From Moritella marina ATCC 15381 (GTDB taxonomy: Bacteria; Pseudomonadota; Gammaproteobacteria; Enterobacterales; Moritellaceae), in contig NZ_CP044399.1 in assembly GCF_008931805.1 (NCBI RefSeq), positions 1,922,001 through 1,986,000 of the forward strand: 64,000 nt of DNA, read 5' to 3'. Position 1 is the first letter of the stretch. Every line of letters begins with the position of its first letter. A model generated the notes under the pieces. The model was not told where the DNA came from, made no database searches, and worked only from the letters and a program-made list of their open reading frames with translations. Both the position numbers and the translations under genes were made by a program. This document shows positions 10,918 to 20,232 of the stretch, in pieces.

Positions 10918-11958
10918 ATGGGTCAAGCACGGCCGTCTATCTTTTATATCGACTTTCTTCGATTTATTGCGGCTTTTGCTGTGATAGCGATTCACGTATT
11001 GGGCCCATTTCGCTTTTTATATGGTGATATTACCAACGCTGATTGGCTAGCGGCAAGTGGTATTAATAGCGTTACGCGCTGGGCTGTGCCTGTATTTATG
11101 ATGATCACGGGTGCTTTATTAGTATCTACCGAACGCGCCTTTAACTGTGAAGAGTATTTAGTTAAACGCCTATCCAAAGTCGCGGTTCCCTTCATCGGTT
11201 GGACATTAATTTATGCTGTCATCGGTGGTTTTTTTGTTAATGACTTAATCACTGGCACCTGGTCTGCTAACGAAACCATGAACATACTCTCGAGCGCGCC
11301 GAATGATCCCGTTTGGTATCATTTGTGGTTCTTCTATGACTTCATTCCCTTGTATTTTGTGATCCCTTTTCTGATTCCATTATTAAAAAAAGCGACACCA
11401 GAGTTAATCAAACTACTCATCGTCACTTGGATGGTACTATTTTCGATGAAATGGTTGAAGGTCGACAGCTTTTTGCAAGAAAACTTGATTCTGTATACTG
11501 GTTATTTAATTCTAGGTTGGTATCTGTTTAATCGAGACAATCGCCCACAGTTAAAATCTTGGGTAATTGCAGGTGTTAGCATGCTAGTATTTAATTTCTT
11601 CGGTACTTGGCAGTTAGCAGTAGACACAGGTAAATACAGCAGTTTATTTATGGGTTATAAAACCCTGAATACTGTATTAATTGGCGGCATGCTGTTTGTA
11701 TTAGCACAGACTTATGCCGATAAGATCCAAGGTAAGTTAAGAGCCTTTGTCTTGGTTGTGTCAAAATACAGCTTAGGGATTTACCTACTACATCCATTAC
11801 TATTAATTCCGGTACGAGAACTAGAAAACGGTTTTTATAGCGCCTTTGGCAGTAACTGGTTGGCGATCCCGCTCATCACTGTCATCACGCTAGTGCTCTC
11901 GCTAATGTGTACCATGATGCTAGTTAAAATCCCGGTGATTAACCGCCTCGTTCCCTAA
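10918..11958 (+). CDS. acyltransferase-3 family membrane protein
   Basis: A 346-residue polytopic protein of the acyltransferase 3 family (OatA/NolX-like), which moves acetyl or other acyl groups onto surface sugars. It opens with YIDFLRFIAAFAVIAIHV, which contains the conserved Arg and the His used for acyl transfer, followed by about ten membrane helices. It has no SGNH domain. An AAGGAA ribosome-binding site precedes the ATG. The polysaccharide acceptor is not evident from neighbours. It may be co-transcribed with the TSUP gene 52 bases downstream. Confidence 0.85.
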   Translation: MGQARPSIFYIDFLRFIAAFAVIAIHVLGPFRFLYGDITNADWLAASGINSVTRWAVPVFMMITGALLVSTERAFNCEEYLVKRLSKVAVPFIGWTLIYAVIGGFFVNDLITGTWSANETMNILSSAPNDPVWYHLWFFYDFIPLYFVIPFLIPLLKKATPELIKLLIVTWMVLFSMKWLKVDSFLQENLILYTGYLILGWYLFNRDNRPQLKSWVIAGVSMLVFNFFGTWQLAVDTGKYSSLFMGYKTLNTVLIGGMLFVLAQTYADKIQGKLRAFVLVVSKYSLGIYLLHPLLLIPVRELENGFYSAFGSNWLAIPLITVITLVLSLMCTMMLVKIPVINRLVP

Positions 11959-12010
11959 ATCACTTAGAGCTTAAGCGATATAGCGATACTTGTTGATAAG
12001 GAATGAACGT

Positions 12011-12736
12011 TTGCCAATTGAATATATTTTAGGTATAGCGTCGTTCCTTACCTCAATTATCGCAGGTGTGTTGGGATTTGGTGGCGGTATGTTATTAATC
12101 GCCCTACTCCCATTATATTTGCACCCGAGTACCATCATTCCTATCCATGGTATTACCCAGTTAGCGAGTAATTCATCTCGCATGCTGTTTTCCATTACTG
12201 ACGTACAATGGTCGCTGCTGCCGAAGTTCCTTGTTGGCTCTTTACTCGGCATCGTATTATTTGGCCTATTACTGGCGAATATACCGAGTACTTATATCCC
12301 AGTGGCCATTGGCCTCTATATCCTGTTGAACCTATGGAGTTCGCGCTTTTCGAGCTTCATCAAACGATATGAGAACTATTATATCATTGGCTTATTGCAA
12401 ACAGGTTTAGGCCTTATCGTGGGGGCTACAGGACCAATAGCAACGAGTGTATTAACCAAAGAGCTCACTTGCAAAAATCAGATCATCGCCACCAGCTCGA
12501 TGTTCATGAGCATTAGCCATGTGGCGAAAATTTTAGTCTTTGGTTTCATCGGATTTTCGTTCTTTGAACACCTAAGTTTACTGATTTATATGGTACTAGG
12601 TTCAATTATTGGTTCATTCGTGGGCACCAAGTTACGTAGTCTTGCAAGCAATGACCACTTATTATTCATCATCAAGCTATTACTGAGTCTGCTCGCTATA
12701 AAGATGATTGCAGCAGTGATCACTGAATACTATTAA
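12011..12736 (+). CDS. TSUP (TauE/SafE) family permease
   Basis: A 241-residue membrane protein of the TauE/SafE/TSUP family, which exports or imports sulfite, sulfonates and other organic anions. The start LTSIIAGVLGFGGGMLLIALL and the second half ATGPIATSVLTKE carry the two glycine-rich repeats of the family, with about eight helices. I chose the TTG at 12011 because AGGA lies eight bases ahead; the frame opens 21 bases earlier with two other TTG codons. The last codons fall in a 17-base tandem repeat. Confidence 0.8.
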   Translation: MPIEYILGIASFLTSIIAGVLGFGGGMLLIALLPLYLHPSTIIPIHGITQLASNSSRMLFSITDVQWSLLPKFLVGSLLGIVLFGLLLANIPSTYIPVAIGLYILLNLWSSRFSSFIKRYENYYIIGLLQTGLGLIVGATGPIATSVLTKELTCKNQIIATSSMFMSISHVAKILVFGFIGFSFFEHLSLLIYMVLGSIIGSFVGTKLRSLASNDHLLFIIKLLLSLLAIKMIAAVITEYY

Positions 12737-12776
12737 TCACTGAATACTATTAATCACTGAATACTATGAATCACTG
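12718..12776. repeat. 17-base tandem repeat, about 3.4 copies
   Basis: The unit ATCACTGAATACTATTA occurs three times and a fourth copy is partial with one change. The first unit encodes the last residues and stop of the TSUP gene. The array ends at the stop of the convergent HAD gene. It looks like a recent slippage duplication between two converging genes. Confidence 0.85.
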
Positions 12777-13403
12777 ACTATTTATCAGCTCTGGTAGCTC
12801 ATCCATCGTATTGAACGTAATAACGGATGGAAAGGCGCATGTTTGATTAAAACGATTATAAAACAATGTCTGCATACCGGCTTTATAGCCCGCTTCAACA
12901 CCAACCAAACCATCCTCAATAACGATGCAATCTTTACTATCAAAACCCATGTCTTTTGCAGCAAAGGTATAAATGGCAGGATCTGGTTTCCAAATACCAA
13001 TATCGTACGCGCTGTAGATATTAGAACCAAAATAGTGAGTTAAACCACACAACGCGAGTGCTTGTTTTATTTTGTCTGCTGGTCCATTCGACACCACAGC
13101 TTTAGGCCCTGGAAGTAAATCTAACGCGGCTTTAATTCCTGCGATTGGTTGTAACTCTGAATCAAATAGCCCTGCGACGACAGAGCGGTATTCGGCAACG
13201 AAGTCACTCGGTAATGTCACACCGAACTCTGCAGACAATTGTTCAAATACAGCCGCGAGTTCCCAACCACGGTACTTCATCATCAGCTGTTCTGCATCTA
13301 GTTTGATACCCAGCTCATCAAATTTAATCACAATGCCCAAGTTACACAGCTTTTCGCTGTCCACTAGCGTACCGTCACAATCAAATAGCAAACATTGTTC
13401 CAT
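12771..13403 (-). CDS. HAD-superfamily phosphatase, YieH-like
   Basis: A 210-residue haloacid dehalogenase-type sugar phosphatase. Motif I is LFDCDGTLVDSE (nucleophile Asp and acid Asp), motif II is VVSNGP, the motif III Lys is in IWKPDPAIY, and motif IV is CIVIEDGLVGVEAG. An all-helical cap follows motif I, as in beta-phosphoglucomutase and YieH (6-phosphogluconate phosphatase). The start is the second Met. Substrate specificity cannot be fixed by sequence. Confidence 0.85.
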   Translation of the reverse strand: MEQCLLFDCDGTLVDSEKLCNLGIVIKFDELGIKLDAEQLMMKYRGWELAAVFEQLSAEFGVTLPSDFVAEYRSVVAGLFDSELQPIAGIKAALDLLPGPKAVVSNGPADKIKQALALCGLTHYFGSNIYSAYDIGIWKPDPAIYTFAAKDMGFDSKDCIVIEDGLVGVEAGYKAGMQTLFYNRFNQTCAFPSVITFNTMDELPELINSQ

Positions 13404-13582
13404 CATATCCCCTTATTTAACGTACCGAATTTACTTATCAGTTACTATTTTACTTATCATCATGTGAAAAAGTATAAATACCTATCGTTAATTTTAGTCT
13501 CGAATATAAAATAAAATCTAATACCAATCACTTTCATAGTAGAATGCCTAAAAGCTAAAACCGTGATAACAAGGGATAAACA

Positions 13583-14686
13583 GTGATTGGAAAACATAAA
13601 TTAGAGTTAGATACGCCGTGTCTAGTTATCGATAAGAGCAAGCTGATTAATAACATCGAGATGATGCAAAAATTTGCAGTATCAAAATCGAAACATGTAC
13701 GTCCACATGCCAAAACGCATAAGTGTGTAGAGATATGTCAGCTGCAACTTGATGCGGGTAGCATAGGCATATCCATTACCAAGCCAGTTGAAGCCTATGA
13801 ACTTGCCAAAGCTAAGATTCGTCACCTGCTTATCACCTCGCCGATTGTCACCAAACATAAATTGGCCACCTTGGCTAAGATCTTAAAATTAGCACCAGAA
13901 ACAATGATCGTCGTTGATTCTAAAGCGAACCTAGCGCAGTTAGATGAATTAGGTAACGAGCTTAACCTGAGTATTAACCTTCTCGTTGATATTGACGCGG
14001 GTATCGGCCGTACTGGCGCATCTTTTGATACTGCGTTTGACTTAGCCATTGCAGTCCACCAGCATAACCAAACAACGCTAAAAGGTATTCAATGCTACGC
14101 AGGGCATTTCCAACACATTCTTGGACATGACGAAAGACAACAAGCTTCAGCAGCGCTATTGAATAAAGCCGGAAAACTAAAACAAGACATAGAACAGGCA
14201 ACTGGGCTAATTAATCTGATCCAATCAGGCTCGGGTACTGGCACCTATGAAATCGACAGTGATATAACCTCTGTAACCGAAATACAGCCAGGTTCATACA
14301 CGGTGATGGATAAGGAATATTTCGATATTGAATATAGTGTCAGTAATAGCGCTGGCCATTTCCAACCTGCAATGACGTTACTCACCAGCGTTATCAGTGC
14401 AAACCATAGTACGCATGTCACGGTCGATGCTGGCACCAAAGCATTATATAAAGAAGCTACTCATCCACAAATAATAAGCCATGAAAACCTTAACTATGAA
14501 TGGCATTATTTTGGTGACGAGCACGGCAAAGTATCAGGAGATAGCTTACCGAGTGTCGGTGCTGTTATTGAAATGATCGTACCGCACTGTGACCCTACCA
14601 TTAACTTACATGACAAGTTCTATGTGGTTGAAGATGATATTGTTGTCGCGGTTTGGGATATCGCATTACGTGGGAAACTGGCATAG
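13583..14686 (+). CDS. DSD1-type PLP enzyme (D-threonine aldolase / D-serine dehydratase-like)
   Basis: A 367-residue fold-III PLP enzyme with an N-terminal alanine-racemase barrel. The start TPCLVIDKSKLINNIEMMQ and VRPHAKTHKC give the PLP lysine (Lys in HAKTHK), and the C-terminal beta domain holds the metal-binding His/Cys of the family (DEHGKV ... VPHCDPTIN). Relatives cleave D-threonine or 3-hydroxyaspartate, or dehydrate D-serine. The start codon is GTG. The gene stands alone; the inverted repeat after it probably terminates it and the convergent MYG1 gene. Confidence 0.87.
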   Translation: MIGKHKLELDTPCLVIDKSKLINNIEMMQKFAVSKSKHVRPHAKTHKCVEICQLQLDAGSIGISITKPVEAYELAKAKIRHLLITSPIVTKHKLATLAKILKLAPETMIVVDSKANLAQLDELGNELNLSINLLVDIDAGIGRTGASFDTAFDLAIAVHQHNQTTLKGIQCYAGHFQHILGHDERQQASAALLNKAGKLKQDIEQATGLINLIQSGSGTGTYEIDSDITSVTEIQPGSYTVMDKEYFDIEYSVSNSAGHFQPAMTLLTSVISANHSTHVTVDAGTKALYKEATHPQIISHENLNYEWHYFGDEHGKVSGDSLPSVGAVIEMIVPHCDPTINLHDKFYVVEDDIVVAVWDIALRGKLA

Positions 14687-14694
14687 CGATTAAT

Positions 14695-14728
14695 TGATTC
14701 AGCCTTGATATTCATCACAGGCTGAATC
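14695..14728. terminator. inverted repeat between convergent genes
   Basis: GATTCAGCCT at 14695-14704 pairs perfectly with AGGCTGAATC at 14719-14728. It sits between the stops of the DSD1-type and MYG1 genes and could serve both directions, although the T-run is poor. Confidence 0.6.
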
Positions 14729-14778
14729 TAACGTCTACATTATGCGGCAGTGCTTACAGCAAGCTACTTCTATAAAGC

Positions 14779-15648
14779 TTATGCTTCCATCGCCATCGCA
14801 GCCATTTTCATTATGCTTTCAAACGATTCTGCACCAGCAATAAACAAACCATTGTGGCAGAACAGCGCATCATCAAGCCCTGTTTCGTCTTTAAACGCTT
14901 GCTCAGACAAACCAGCCCATGGTTTTGGCAGTGATTTACGGTCTTCAAATGAACCTAACTCAACAGGCACAGCTTGAATAGTCCATTTTCCTGACTGAGA
15001 TGGGTAAACCATAAATAACGCTTCTGGTGCTAAGTTTAATACCGATGTTTTCCATGGTGTGTATTGCGCTAATACAATCACTTTTGGATCAGCAGCATTC
15101 TCAATCGCTTGAGCCACGATGTCTTTCGCATTAATACCGCCAGCAGCAGATGCTATGAATCGAGTTAATAGACGTGATGCAAAGGCAACAGCTTCATCAA
15201 AGCATGCATCCAGGTCGCTATCTTCTTCCCAAGTAGGATTGAACATTGAAATAGTCTGGCTAAGGCTAATACCTTGAGCGACACCTTCAACATAGCCACA
15301 ATCAACCGCGTCAATCGTAGACACTAAACCAGCGTCAACAGCATCGGCTATTTCTTGATTGCCTTGACATAATTCCAAGCCATATTTCTGCCAAATCAAA
15401 CCAAATGAAGAAAAAGGAATGCCGTTTTCACGCTGACCAGCACCACCACGTTGATGATGATCAAAACGACCGGTATCAGGATCATATTTACCACCGACAT
15501 CGATCACAATATCAGCTTGACCAATAACTTCTAAATCACGCGTACGGACAAGATTAAAAGCCGGAAAAATGTGCTTAAGTGCAGCGATACTAAAAACATC
15601 ATCTGCATGAAATTTACCGTTGTGCGTTGCTATCGTTATGTCATTCAT
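14779..15648 (-). CDS. MYG1 family protein (DHH-like phosphoesterase/nuclease)
   Basis: A 289-residue MYG1/UPF0160 protein. The family signature THNGKFHADDVFSIAALK opens the protein, followed by DIVIDVGGKYDP and the metal-binding RFDHHQRGG, which together resemble the DHH phosphodiesterase site. Eukaryotic MYG1 is a 3'-5' RNA exonuclease; bacterial function is less clear. No operon partner. The upstream region toward the symporter gene holds its promoter. Confidence 0.88.
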   Translation of the reverse strand: MNDITIATHNGKFHADDVFSIAALKHIFPAFNLVRTRDLEVIGQADIVIDVGGKYDPDTGRFDHHQRGGAGQRENGIPFSSFGLIWQKYGLELCQGNQEIADAVDAGLVSTIDAVDCGYVEGVAQGISLSQTISMFNPTWEEDSDLDACFDEAVAFASRLLTRFIASAAGGINAKDIVAQAIENAADPKVIVLAQYTPWKTSVLNLAPEALFMVYPSQSGKWTIQAVPVELGSFEDRKSLPKPWAGLSEQAFKDETGLDDALFCHNGLFIAGAESFESIMKMAAMAMEA

Positions 15649-16112
15649 TGTTTTGTGTCATTTTAGAAATAATATGTCGATTCTATACGAAGACAGCGAA
15701 CAAAAGTAGCTGATTTTTAATAACTGAAGTATCAGTAATACATCAAATAATGCATAAATCCATGTATAAAAAAGTATAAGAAAGGTATGTAACTTGTATA
15801 AACCATCGATAAAACAAGTTCCTCATCAAGAGATTACGTACCGGGGTTAAAATACTAAACTTAGTAAAATAAATACTACAATTTCCATTATCTATTTAGT
15901 AGAGCATTATTGTTACAGCATTTATAGGTTTGTAGGGACTAACTTACTTTCCGGTTATTAAGATTTTAGGCGCTAATTCATGTATAGTACCGCCAAGTGA
16001 CTATTTCCAATGTGAATAGTAGCGTGCAGAGTCAATAAATAAATAGGGCCTGCCATTACGCTTATCCCGCACATTAAAATAATAATCACCATTCCCCCCC
16101 TCAAGGAGATCT
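15649..16112. other. intergenic region, divergent promoters
   Basis: This 464-base gap separates the divergent MYG1 and symporter genes. I see no ORF or RNA gene. An inverted repeat CTATT ... AATAG lies near 16000-16020, and a strong ribosome-binding site (AAGGAG) precedes the symporter ATG. Promoters for both genes must lie here but I cannot place them with confidence. Confidence 0.5.
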
Positions 16113-17744
16113 ATGTTAGACCCAGTGTTTTATCAATTTTCAATAAGTACAACGCTCATACTCTTAATTGGCTTTTACGGCCTCACATTTCTCTTCTCTA
16201 CCCTAGCCGCCAAAAAATCAGACAGTGTCGATGGCTATATGGTCGCCAACGGTGCAGTCGGATGCGGCATAGCAGCAGCAAGCATGACAGCAACCTGGAT
16301 TTGGGCAGCTTCTTTTTACGGCGCGGCAAGTTCAGGCTACCAATACGGATTATCCGGTTCTTTACACTACGGATTCTGGGGCGCGTTGATGATTTTATTC
16401 ATCTATCCCTACGGCCAGCGTTTTCGTGAACTAGCACCTAGAGCACGAACTTTAGCCGAAATAATGCAAGCACGACACGGTACCTCAAGCCAGCTTATCT
16501 TAGCGATTTCAAACTTAGTTGGCAGTATTATCAGCCTGATGGTTAACTTCACCGCCGCAGGTGCACTCGTATCAGTATTAACACCTTTGTCTTTCGAAAC
16601 CGGCGTATTAATCGCGGGTGTGGGTGTTTTATCTTATACTTTATGGTCTGGTTTTAGAGCATCGATCTTAACCGATTTCGCACAAGTTGTTGCCATGATG
16701 GTCGTGGCGATTGTATTGATCCCTTGGATCTATTTCAGCATGGGTGGTGCAGATGCACTGTCTCAAGGCTTCAATATAATCACCGCTGAACAAGCAGACT
16801 TTTTCTCGACCAAAGCTATGTTGGAACAAGGCGCACCTTTCTTTGTTGCAGTGCTCGCCTACGGTATTGGTAATCAAACCATTGCGCAGCGCCTATTTGC
16901 AGTGCGCCAAGACTTGATCAAATCATCATTTATTACCGCTACGCTCGGTTATGGCTCAATTGTTATCGGTTTAGGTATGTTAGGTATGATGGCACTGCTT
17001 ATGGGCATGACTCCACATGATGGCGACCTGAACAACCTTATCCCACAAGTAGCTTCTGCTTACTTACCACCGATTGCGATTGGTATGCTGTTTATCTTGG
17101 TGATTGGGTCGTTGTCATCAACTGCCGATTCAGATTTATCAGCATTGTCTGCGATTGTGATGACGGATATCTACGCGAAGAACTTAGCGAAAGGCAAAGT
17201 AGACAACAAGAAGATGTTGTTACTGGGTCGTTTAACCATGATCATCGCGACAGCGCTTGGCTTAATTCTAGCAAGTTTCTCACTGGATATTCTGGTAATG
17301 CTAGTATTTGTCGGGGCACTATGGGGAACATTAGTATTCCCTGTTATCGCTAGTTGCTATTGGGACAGAGTCACCAACCGCGCTTTCTTAAGTGCTGTAC
17401 TGGGTGGTTTGATTCTATTCTGTTTAGTTCGTTTCGAATGGATCGCATTGATTGGCGCTTGGGCATCGAGTCTAGAGTTCATTGCGGCTGTTGGTGGTGG
17501 TACTGTGATTGGCTTAATGTTCTTTGGCTTTACAAATCGTAACGTCGCGCTTATCGCAGGCTCGATTGTTGGTGTGCTATGTACTTACTACTTCCACGAT
17601 TTCTTACGTGACTATACGGTATTACTTGGTTCACTGGTTGCCTATGGTGCAAGTACGATGATTTGTACTGCGATCAGTTTAGCAAGTAACGAACGTTTTG
17701 ATTTTGCGTTGATTCATGAACGCGTTCAACATTTTGATGATTAA
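16113..17744 (+). CDS. sodium:solute symporter (SSS family)
   Basis: A 543-residue sodium-coupled importer with about 13-14 helices. The early WAASFYGAASSGYQYG and the GSLSSTADSDLSALSAIVMTD region (sodium-site serines) are typical of the SSS family; the overall pattern resembles the urea/polyamine DUR3 branch. Substrate is uncertain. It is followed 34 bases later by a 40-residue membrane peptide that is probably its subunit, then by a strong terminator, so the two form an operon. Confidence 0.87.
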   Translation: MLDPVFYQFSISTTLILLIGFYGLTFLFSTLAAKKSDSVDGYMVANGAVGCGIAAASMTATWIWAASFYGAASSGYQYGLSGSLHYGFWGALMILFIYPYGQRFRELAPRARTLAEIMQARHGTSSQLILAISNLVGSIISLMVNFTAAGALVSVLTPLSFETGVLIAGVGVLSYTLWSGFRASILTDFAQVVAMMVVAIVLIPWIYFSMGGADALSQGFNIITAEQADFFSTKAMLEQGAPFFVAVLAYGIGNQTIAQRLFAVRQDLIKSSFITATLGYGSIVIGLGMLGMMALLMGMTPHDGDLNNLIPQVASAYLPPIAIGMLFILVIGSLSSTADSDLSALSAIVMTDIYAKNLAKGKVDNKKMLLLGRLTMIIATALGLILASFSLDILVMLVFVGALWGTLVFPVIASCYWDRVTNRAFLSAVLGGLILFCLVRFEWIALIGAWASSLEFIAAVGGGTVIGLMFFGFTNRNVALIAGSIVGVLCTYYFHDFLRDYTVLLGSLVAYGASTMICTAISLASNERFDFALIHERVQHFDD

Positions 17745-17778
17745 TTATCATTTAATCATTAACAGCTAGGAGCACAAT

Positions 17779-17901
17779 ATGATGTTATCCCTTTATATTT
17801 TAGTATGGCCAGTCATTTCAGCGGCAGTATTATTTGTAATAGTAAGAGCGTTTTTTAAAGACATGGCAGATGCCAAACGCGAAGAGCGTGATATCGTTTA
17901 A
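17779..17901 (+). CDS. small single-span partner of the symporter
   Basis: A 40-residue ORF from ATG to TAA preceded by AGGAG. It begins MMLSLYILVWPVISAAVLFV, forming one membrane helix, and ends with a charged tail DMADAKREERDIV. Small proteins of this shape follow SSS symporter genes in many marine gammaproteobacteria and are annotated as putative transporter small subunits. Position and composition support translation and a role with the symporter. Confidence 0.75.
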   Translation: MMLSLYILVWPVISAAVLFVIVRAFFKDMADAKREERDIV

Positions 17902-17924
17902 TTGAACGGTTTTCGCAGGTAAAT

Positions 17925-17956
17925 AAAAAGGGTCTAAATTTCTTTAGACCCTTTTT
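17925..17956 (+). terminator. strong rho-independent terminator
   Basis: A perfect 14-base stem (AAAAAGGGTCTAAA with its complement) around a four-base loop, with T-runs, directly follows the symporter operon. Confidence 0.85.
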
Positions 17957-18062
17957 AGCAATAACTTAGATACAATTCAATATTCAATACCGCTGCAATA
18001 CTATGTTGTACGTTAGCTAACAAAAGGTTGGTGTAACTAAGCTATCTTTTCATTGAGACGAT

Positions 18063-18311
18063 TTATTTATAAAACGCTTCAACTTTACCTTTCATTGTCA
18101 TCATTAGCGGTTGACCACGACGATCTAATGCTTTGTGTGACGGTACTTTTACCCAACCTTCACTGATGCAATATTCTTCAACATCGAAGCGCTCTTTGCC
18201 GTTAAGCATAATACCAATGTCAAACTGGAAAACAGCTTCATCATGATGAGGGCTGCGAGGGTTGCCAGAAAGGTGATCTGGTAAAGCTGGTTTCGATGTA
18301 GTGTCGTTCAT
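18063..18311 (-). CDS. DUF3297 family protein
   Basis: An 82-residue protein matching DUF3297, with the family's LPDHLSGNPRSPHHDEAVFQ start, GIMLNGKERFDVEEYCISEGW centre and KGKVEAFYK end. Function is unknown. It is a common single gene in Proteobacteria and marks the last intact backbone gene before the decayed distal end of the integron. Confidence 0.85.
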   Translation of the reverse strand: MNDTTSKPALPDHLSGNPRSPHHDEAVFQFDIGIMLNGKERFDVEEYCISEGWVKVPSHKALDRRGQPLMMTMKGKVEAFYK

Positions 18312-18503
18312 GTTCGTGACCTGTAATAATAAAAGTGCGTCATTGTAGTCAATATAGGCCTAACGCTCAAGAGCTAGGGTAATAAATGTTAGCCCTTAGC
18401 ATCCTAAATGCGTAAATGTTTATAAAAGTATCAACTGTGACGATTTTCGCTGAAACTTTTTATTCCCATATAACAAATGACTAAAGCATTTAATCACAAT
18501 GCA

Positions 18504-18632
18504 TTAAGTTAATTGCTGATTGCCAGAATCATCAGCGACAAAATCCATTTCAAACCCTAACGCTTGATAAAAGGACTTAGATATTTCGTAATTCTTGCTC
18601 GGGATAAAAACCCTGATATCATCAACTTTCAC
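18504..18632 (-). pseudogene. N-terminal fragment of a VOC/glyoxalase-type gene
   Basis: A GTG start with AAGGAG upstream opens a 42-codon frame that begins VKVDDIRVFIPSKNYEISKS and continues FYQALGFEMDF, the first beta-alpha-beta unit of VOC (glyoxalase/bleomycin resistance) proteins, then stops. The intact cassette VOC at 38261-38626 has the same SKNFEVSKEFYEDIGF pattern. Normal VOC proteins are about 120 residues, so two thirds are missing. It is probably a dead cassette remnant at the distal edge of the integron. Confidence 0.65.
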
Positions 18633-18731
18633 TACACTCTCCTTTGACAGTAAGTAACGAATAAAGGTTTTATTATATCTAAATACATAGCTACTGTGTG
18701 CTTACCCCACCCCCCAAGTCTAACGAAATGA

Positions 18732-19721
18732 TTACATATGTTTCGACTTGCTAAGAGTGAAATAATATTTACCTAAAATCACCATTAATATACCACCAAG
18801 GACAATGGCAGCTGAAATAATTAAGCGAGTTGTAATGGTCTCAGACACAAACATAACCCCGCCCAGTGCGGCAATCACGGGAACAGACAACTGAATAACA
18901 GCCGCTTGTGTTGAAGATAAGCTGGTAAGCGCGATATACCATATTGTATAACCGACTCCAGATGTTATAGCACCTGATAACAACGCTAACATAATCCCTT
19001 CTGATGAATAATTTAGCTTATGCAGAGTAAAAACGACTAATAACACCACAAAAGGTATTGTTCTTAAAAAGTTATAAGTCGTATCCATCAACGGATTTTT
19101 GGAGCTACGCCCTTTTAATGTATAAACCCCCCATGCAACCCCTGAAACGGTCATTAGTAGGAGTCCGTTAATTGAAGGTGTGGTAACACTCGGCAGGACT
19201 AGATAAATAAACCCAGTAAAAGCAACGATAACACCAGTCCACTCGCTAATATGCAATCGCGTACCAGACATAAGCGACAGCAATATCATGGTAATTTGCA
19301 CTGCGCCAAAGAGAATAAGAGCACCGGTACCAGTATCAACAGAAAGGTAAGCATATGAAAATGTAATAGCATAAAGGAACAACATAAAACCAGCAGTCCA
19401 ACTGCCTTTAGATGACACGCCTTTATTGCGCCCTTTCATGCTTAAAATAATGTACAGAACGATAGCGCCTGACAACAATCTAATTATCGTAAAGCTTGAT
19501 GCATCAATAGCACCACTGCCCAAGGCTAAACGGCATAGTACCGAGTTGGCAGCAAATGCAATTAACGCCAAGAAGGTTAACCATGATTTCCTATAGATAC
19601 AAAAGCGAATTGCTTTATTATGCGATGTGACCCTGCATAATATATTGAGGACCAGCTGCGCCACCAAGGTATTTTTCACCCGTATCGACAAAACCACCTT
19701 TTTCATAGCAAACTCGAGCAC
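18732..19721 (-). CDS. EamA/DMT family transporter, start disrupted
   Basis: A drug/metabolite-type exporter with two EamA repeats and about ten helices. Family-like sequence begins at SWLTFLALIAFAANSVLCRL, near base 19590. The preceding 45 codons of the open frame overlap a GNAT gene remnant in another frame and read as out-of-frame sequence, and no ATG, GTG or TTG lies just before the homologous part. The original start may have been lost when a cassette boundary was deleted. It could still be translated from an upstream ATG at 19721 or 19706, with an odd N terminus. Confidence 0.75.
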   Translation of the reverse strand: MLEFAMKKVVLSIRVKNTLVAQLVLNILCRVTSHNKAIRFCIYRKSWLTFLALIAFAANSVLCRLALGSGAIDASSFTIIRLLSGAIVLYIILSMKGRNKGVSSKGSWTAGFMLFLYAITFSYAYLSVDTGTGALILFGAVQITMILLSLMSGTRLHISEWTGVIVAFTGFIYLVLPSVTTPSINGLLLMTVSGVAWGVYTLKGRSSKNPLMDTTYNFLRTIPFVVLLVVFTLHKLNYSSEGIMLALLSGAITSGVGYTIWYIALTSLSSTQAAVIQLSVPVIAALGGVMFVSETITTRLIISAAIVLGGILMVILGKYYFTLSKSKHM

Positions 19722-19800
19722 CAGGATTTTGACAATTAACCGTCAGGTAAATAGCGCGATAAGATGGATCACGCAGTGGATAAGGTGCCGTCTACACGAC
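19618..19800 (-). pseudogene. C-terminal fragment of a GNAT acetyltransferase
   Basis: In the minus frame ending with TAA at 19618, about 60 codons read like the last third of a GNAT protein (DPSYRAIYLTVN, NPGARVCYEKGGFVDTGE, GPQYIMQ). There is no start and the N-terminal two thirds are absent; an in-frame stop lies at the upstream end. The piece joins a bare attC R-box at 19815, so a deletion appears to have removed the rest of the gene and most of an attC. Confidence 0.6.
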
Positions 19801-19815
19801 ACCGTTACTTATATG

Positions 19816-20166
19816 TTATGCGTGAGCGTGACCTAAACCAACTGCCCACGAATCACACCAGCCGCCATATTGTTCCATTTGGCTTGTTACTGTTTTCTGA
19901 GTGCTCACAATAAATTCGTGATCAATTTTTCTCACGACATAAAACTGCACATGGCCAAACAGGTCACCATTGTTTATATCGTCGTCTTCAGGTTCGATCA
20001 TTTCACAATTTGGATATAGTGCCTGTATCGCTTCTTGTTCTTTATCAGTAAGCGGCCAATGTTTAAAGTCTATGTTAAATTCAACTTCGGTTTCACTGTC
20101 AAAATCAAAGCCATTTTCTTCTAGACTGCGCATTACATCGCCGTCGATATCGTTTGGAAAATTCAT
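19816..20166 (-). CDS. RraB-like protein (RNase E inhibitor family)
   Basis: A 116-residue acidic protein like RraB, which binds RNase E and lowers mRNA decay. It has the family's DGDVMRSLEENGFDF start, EVEFNIDFKHW strand, and EQYGGWCDSWAV end (RraB proteins end near GGxYDGWE). The start was set at 20166 because GAGGA lies seven bases before that ATG. The stop codon overlaps an attC-type GTTATGCG box, so the gene was a cassette. A second, weaker relative is at 38744-39163. Confidence 0.65.
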   Translation of the reverse strand: MNFPNDIDGDVMRSLEENGFDFDSETEVEFNIDFKHWPLTDKEQEAIQALYPNCEMIEPEDDDINNGDLFGHVQFYVVRKIDHEFIVSTQKTVTSQMEQYGGWCDSWAVGLGHAHA

Positions 20167-20232
20167 TGTATTCCTCATGTTCAAACAACACTGCAAATAG
20201 CAGTGATTAGATTTTAATAGCCGTTATTGTAA

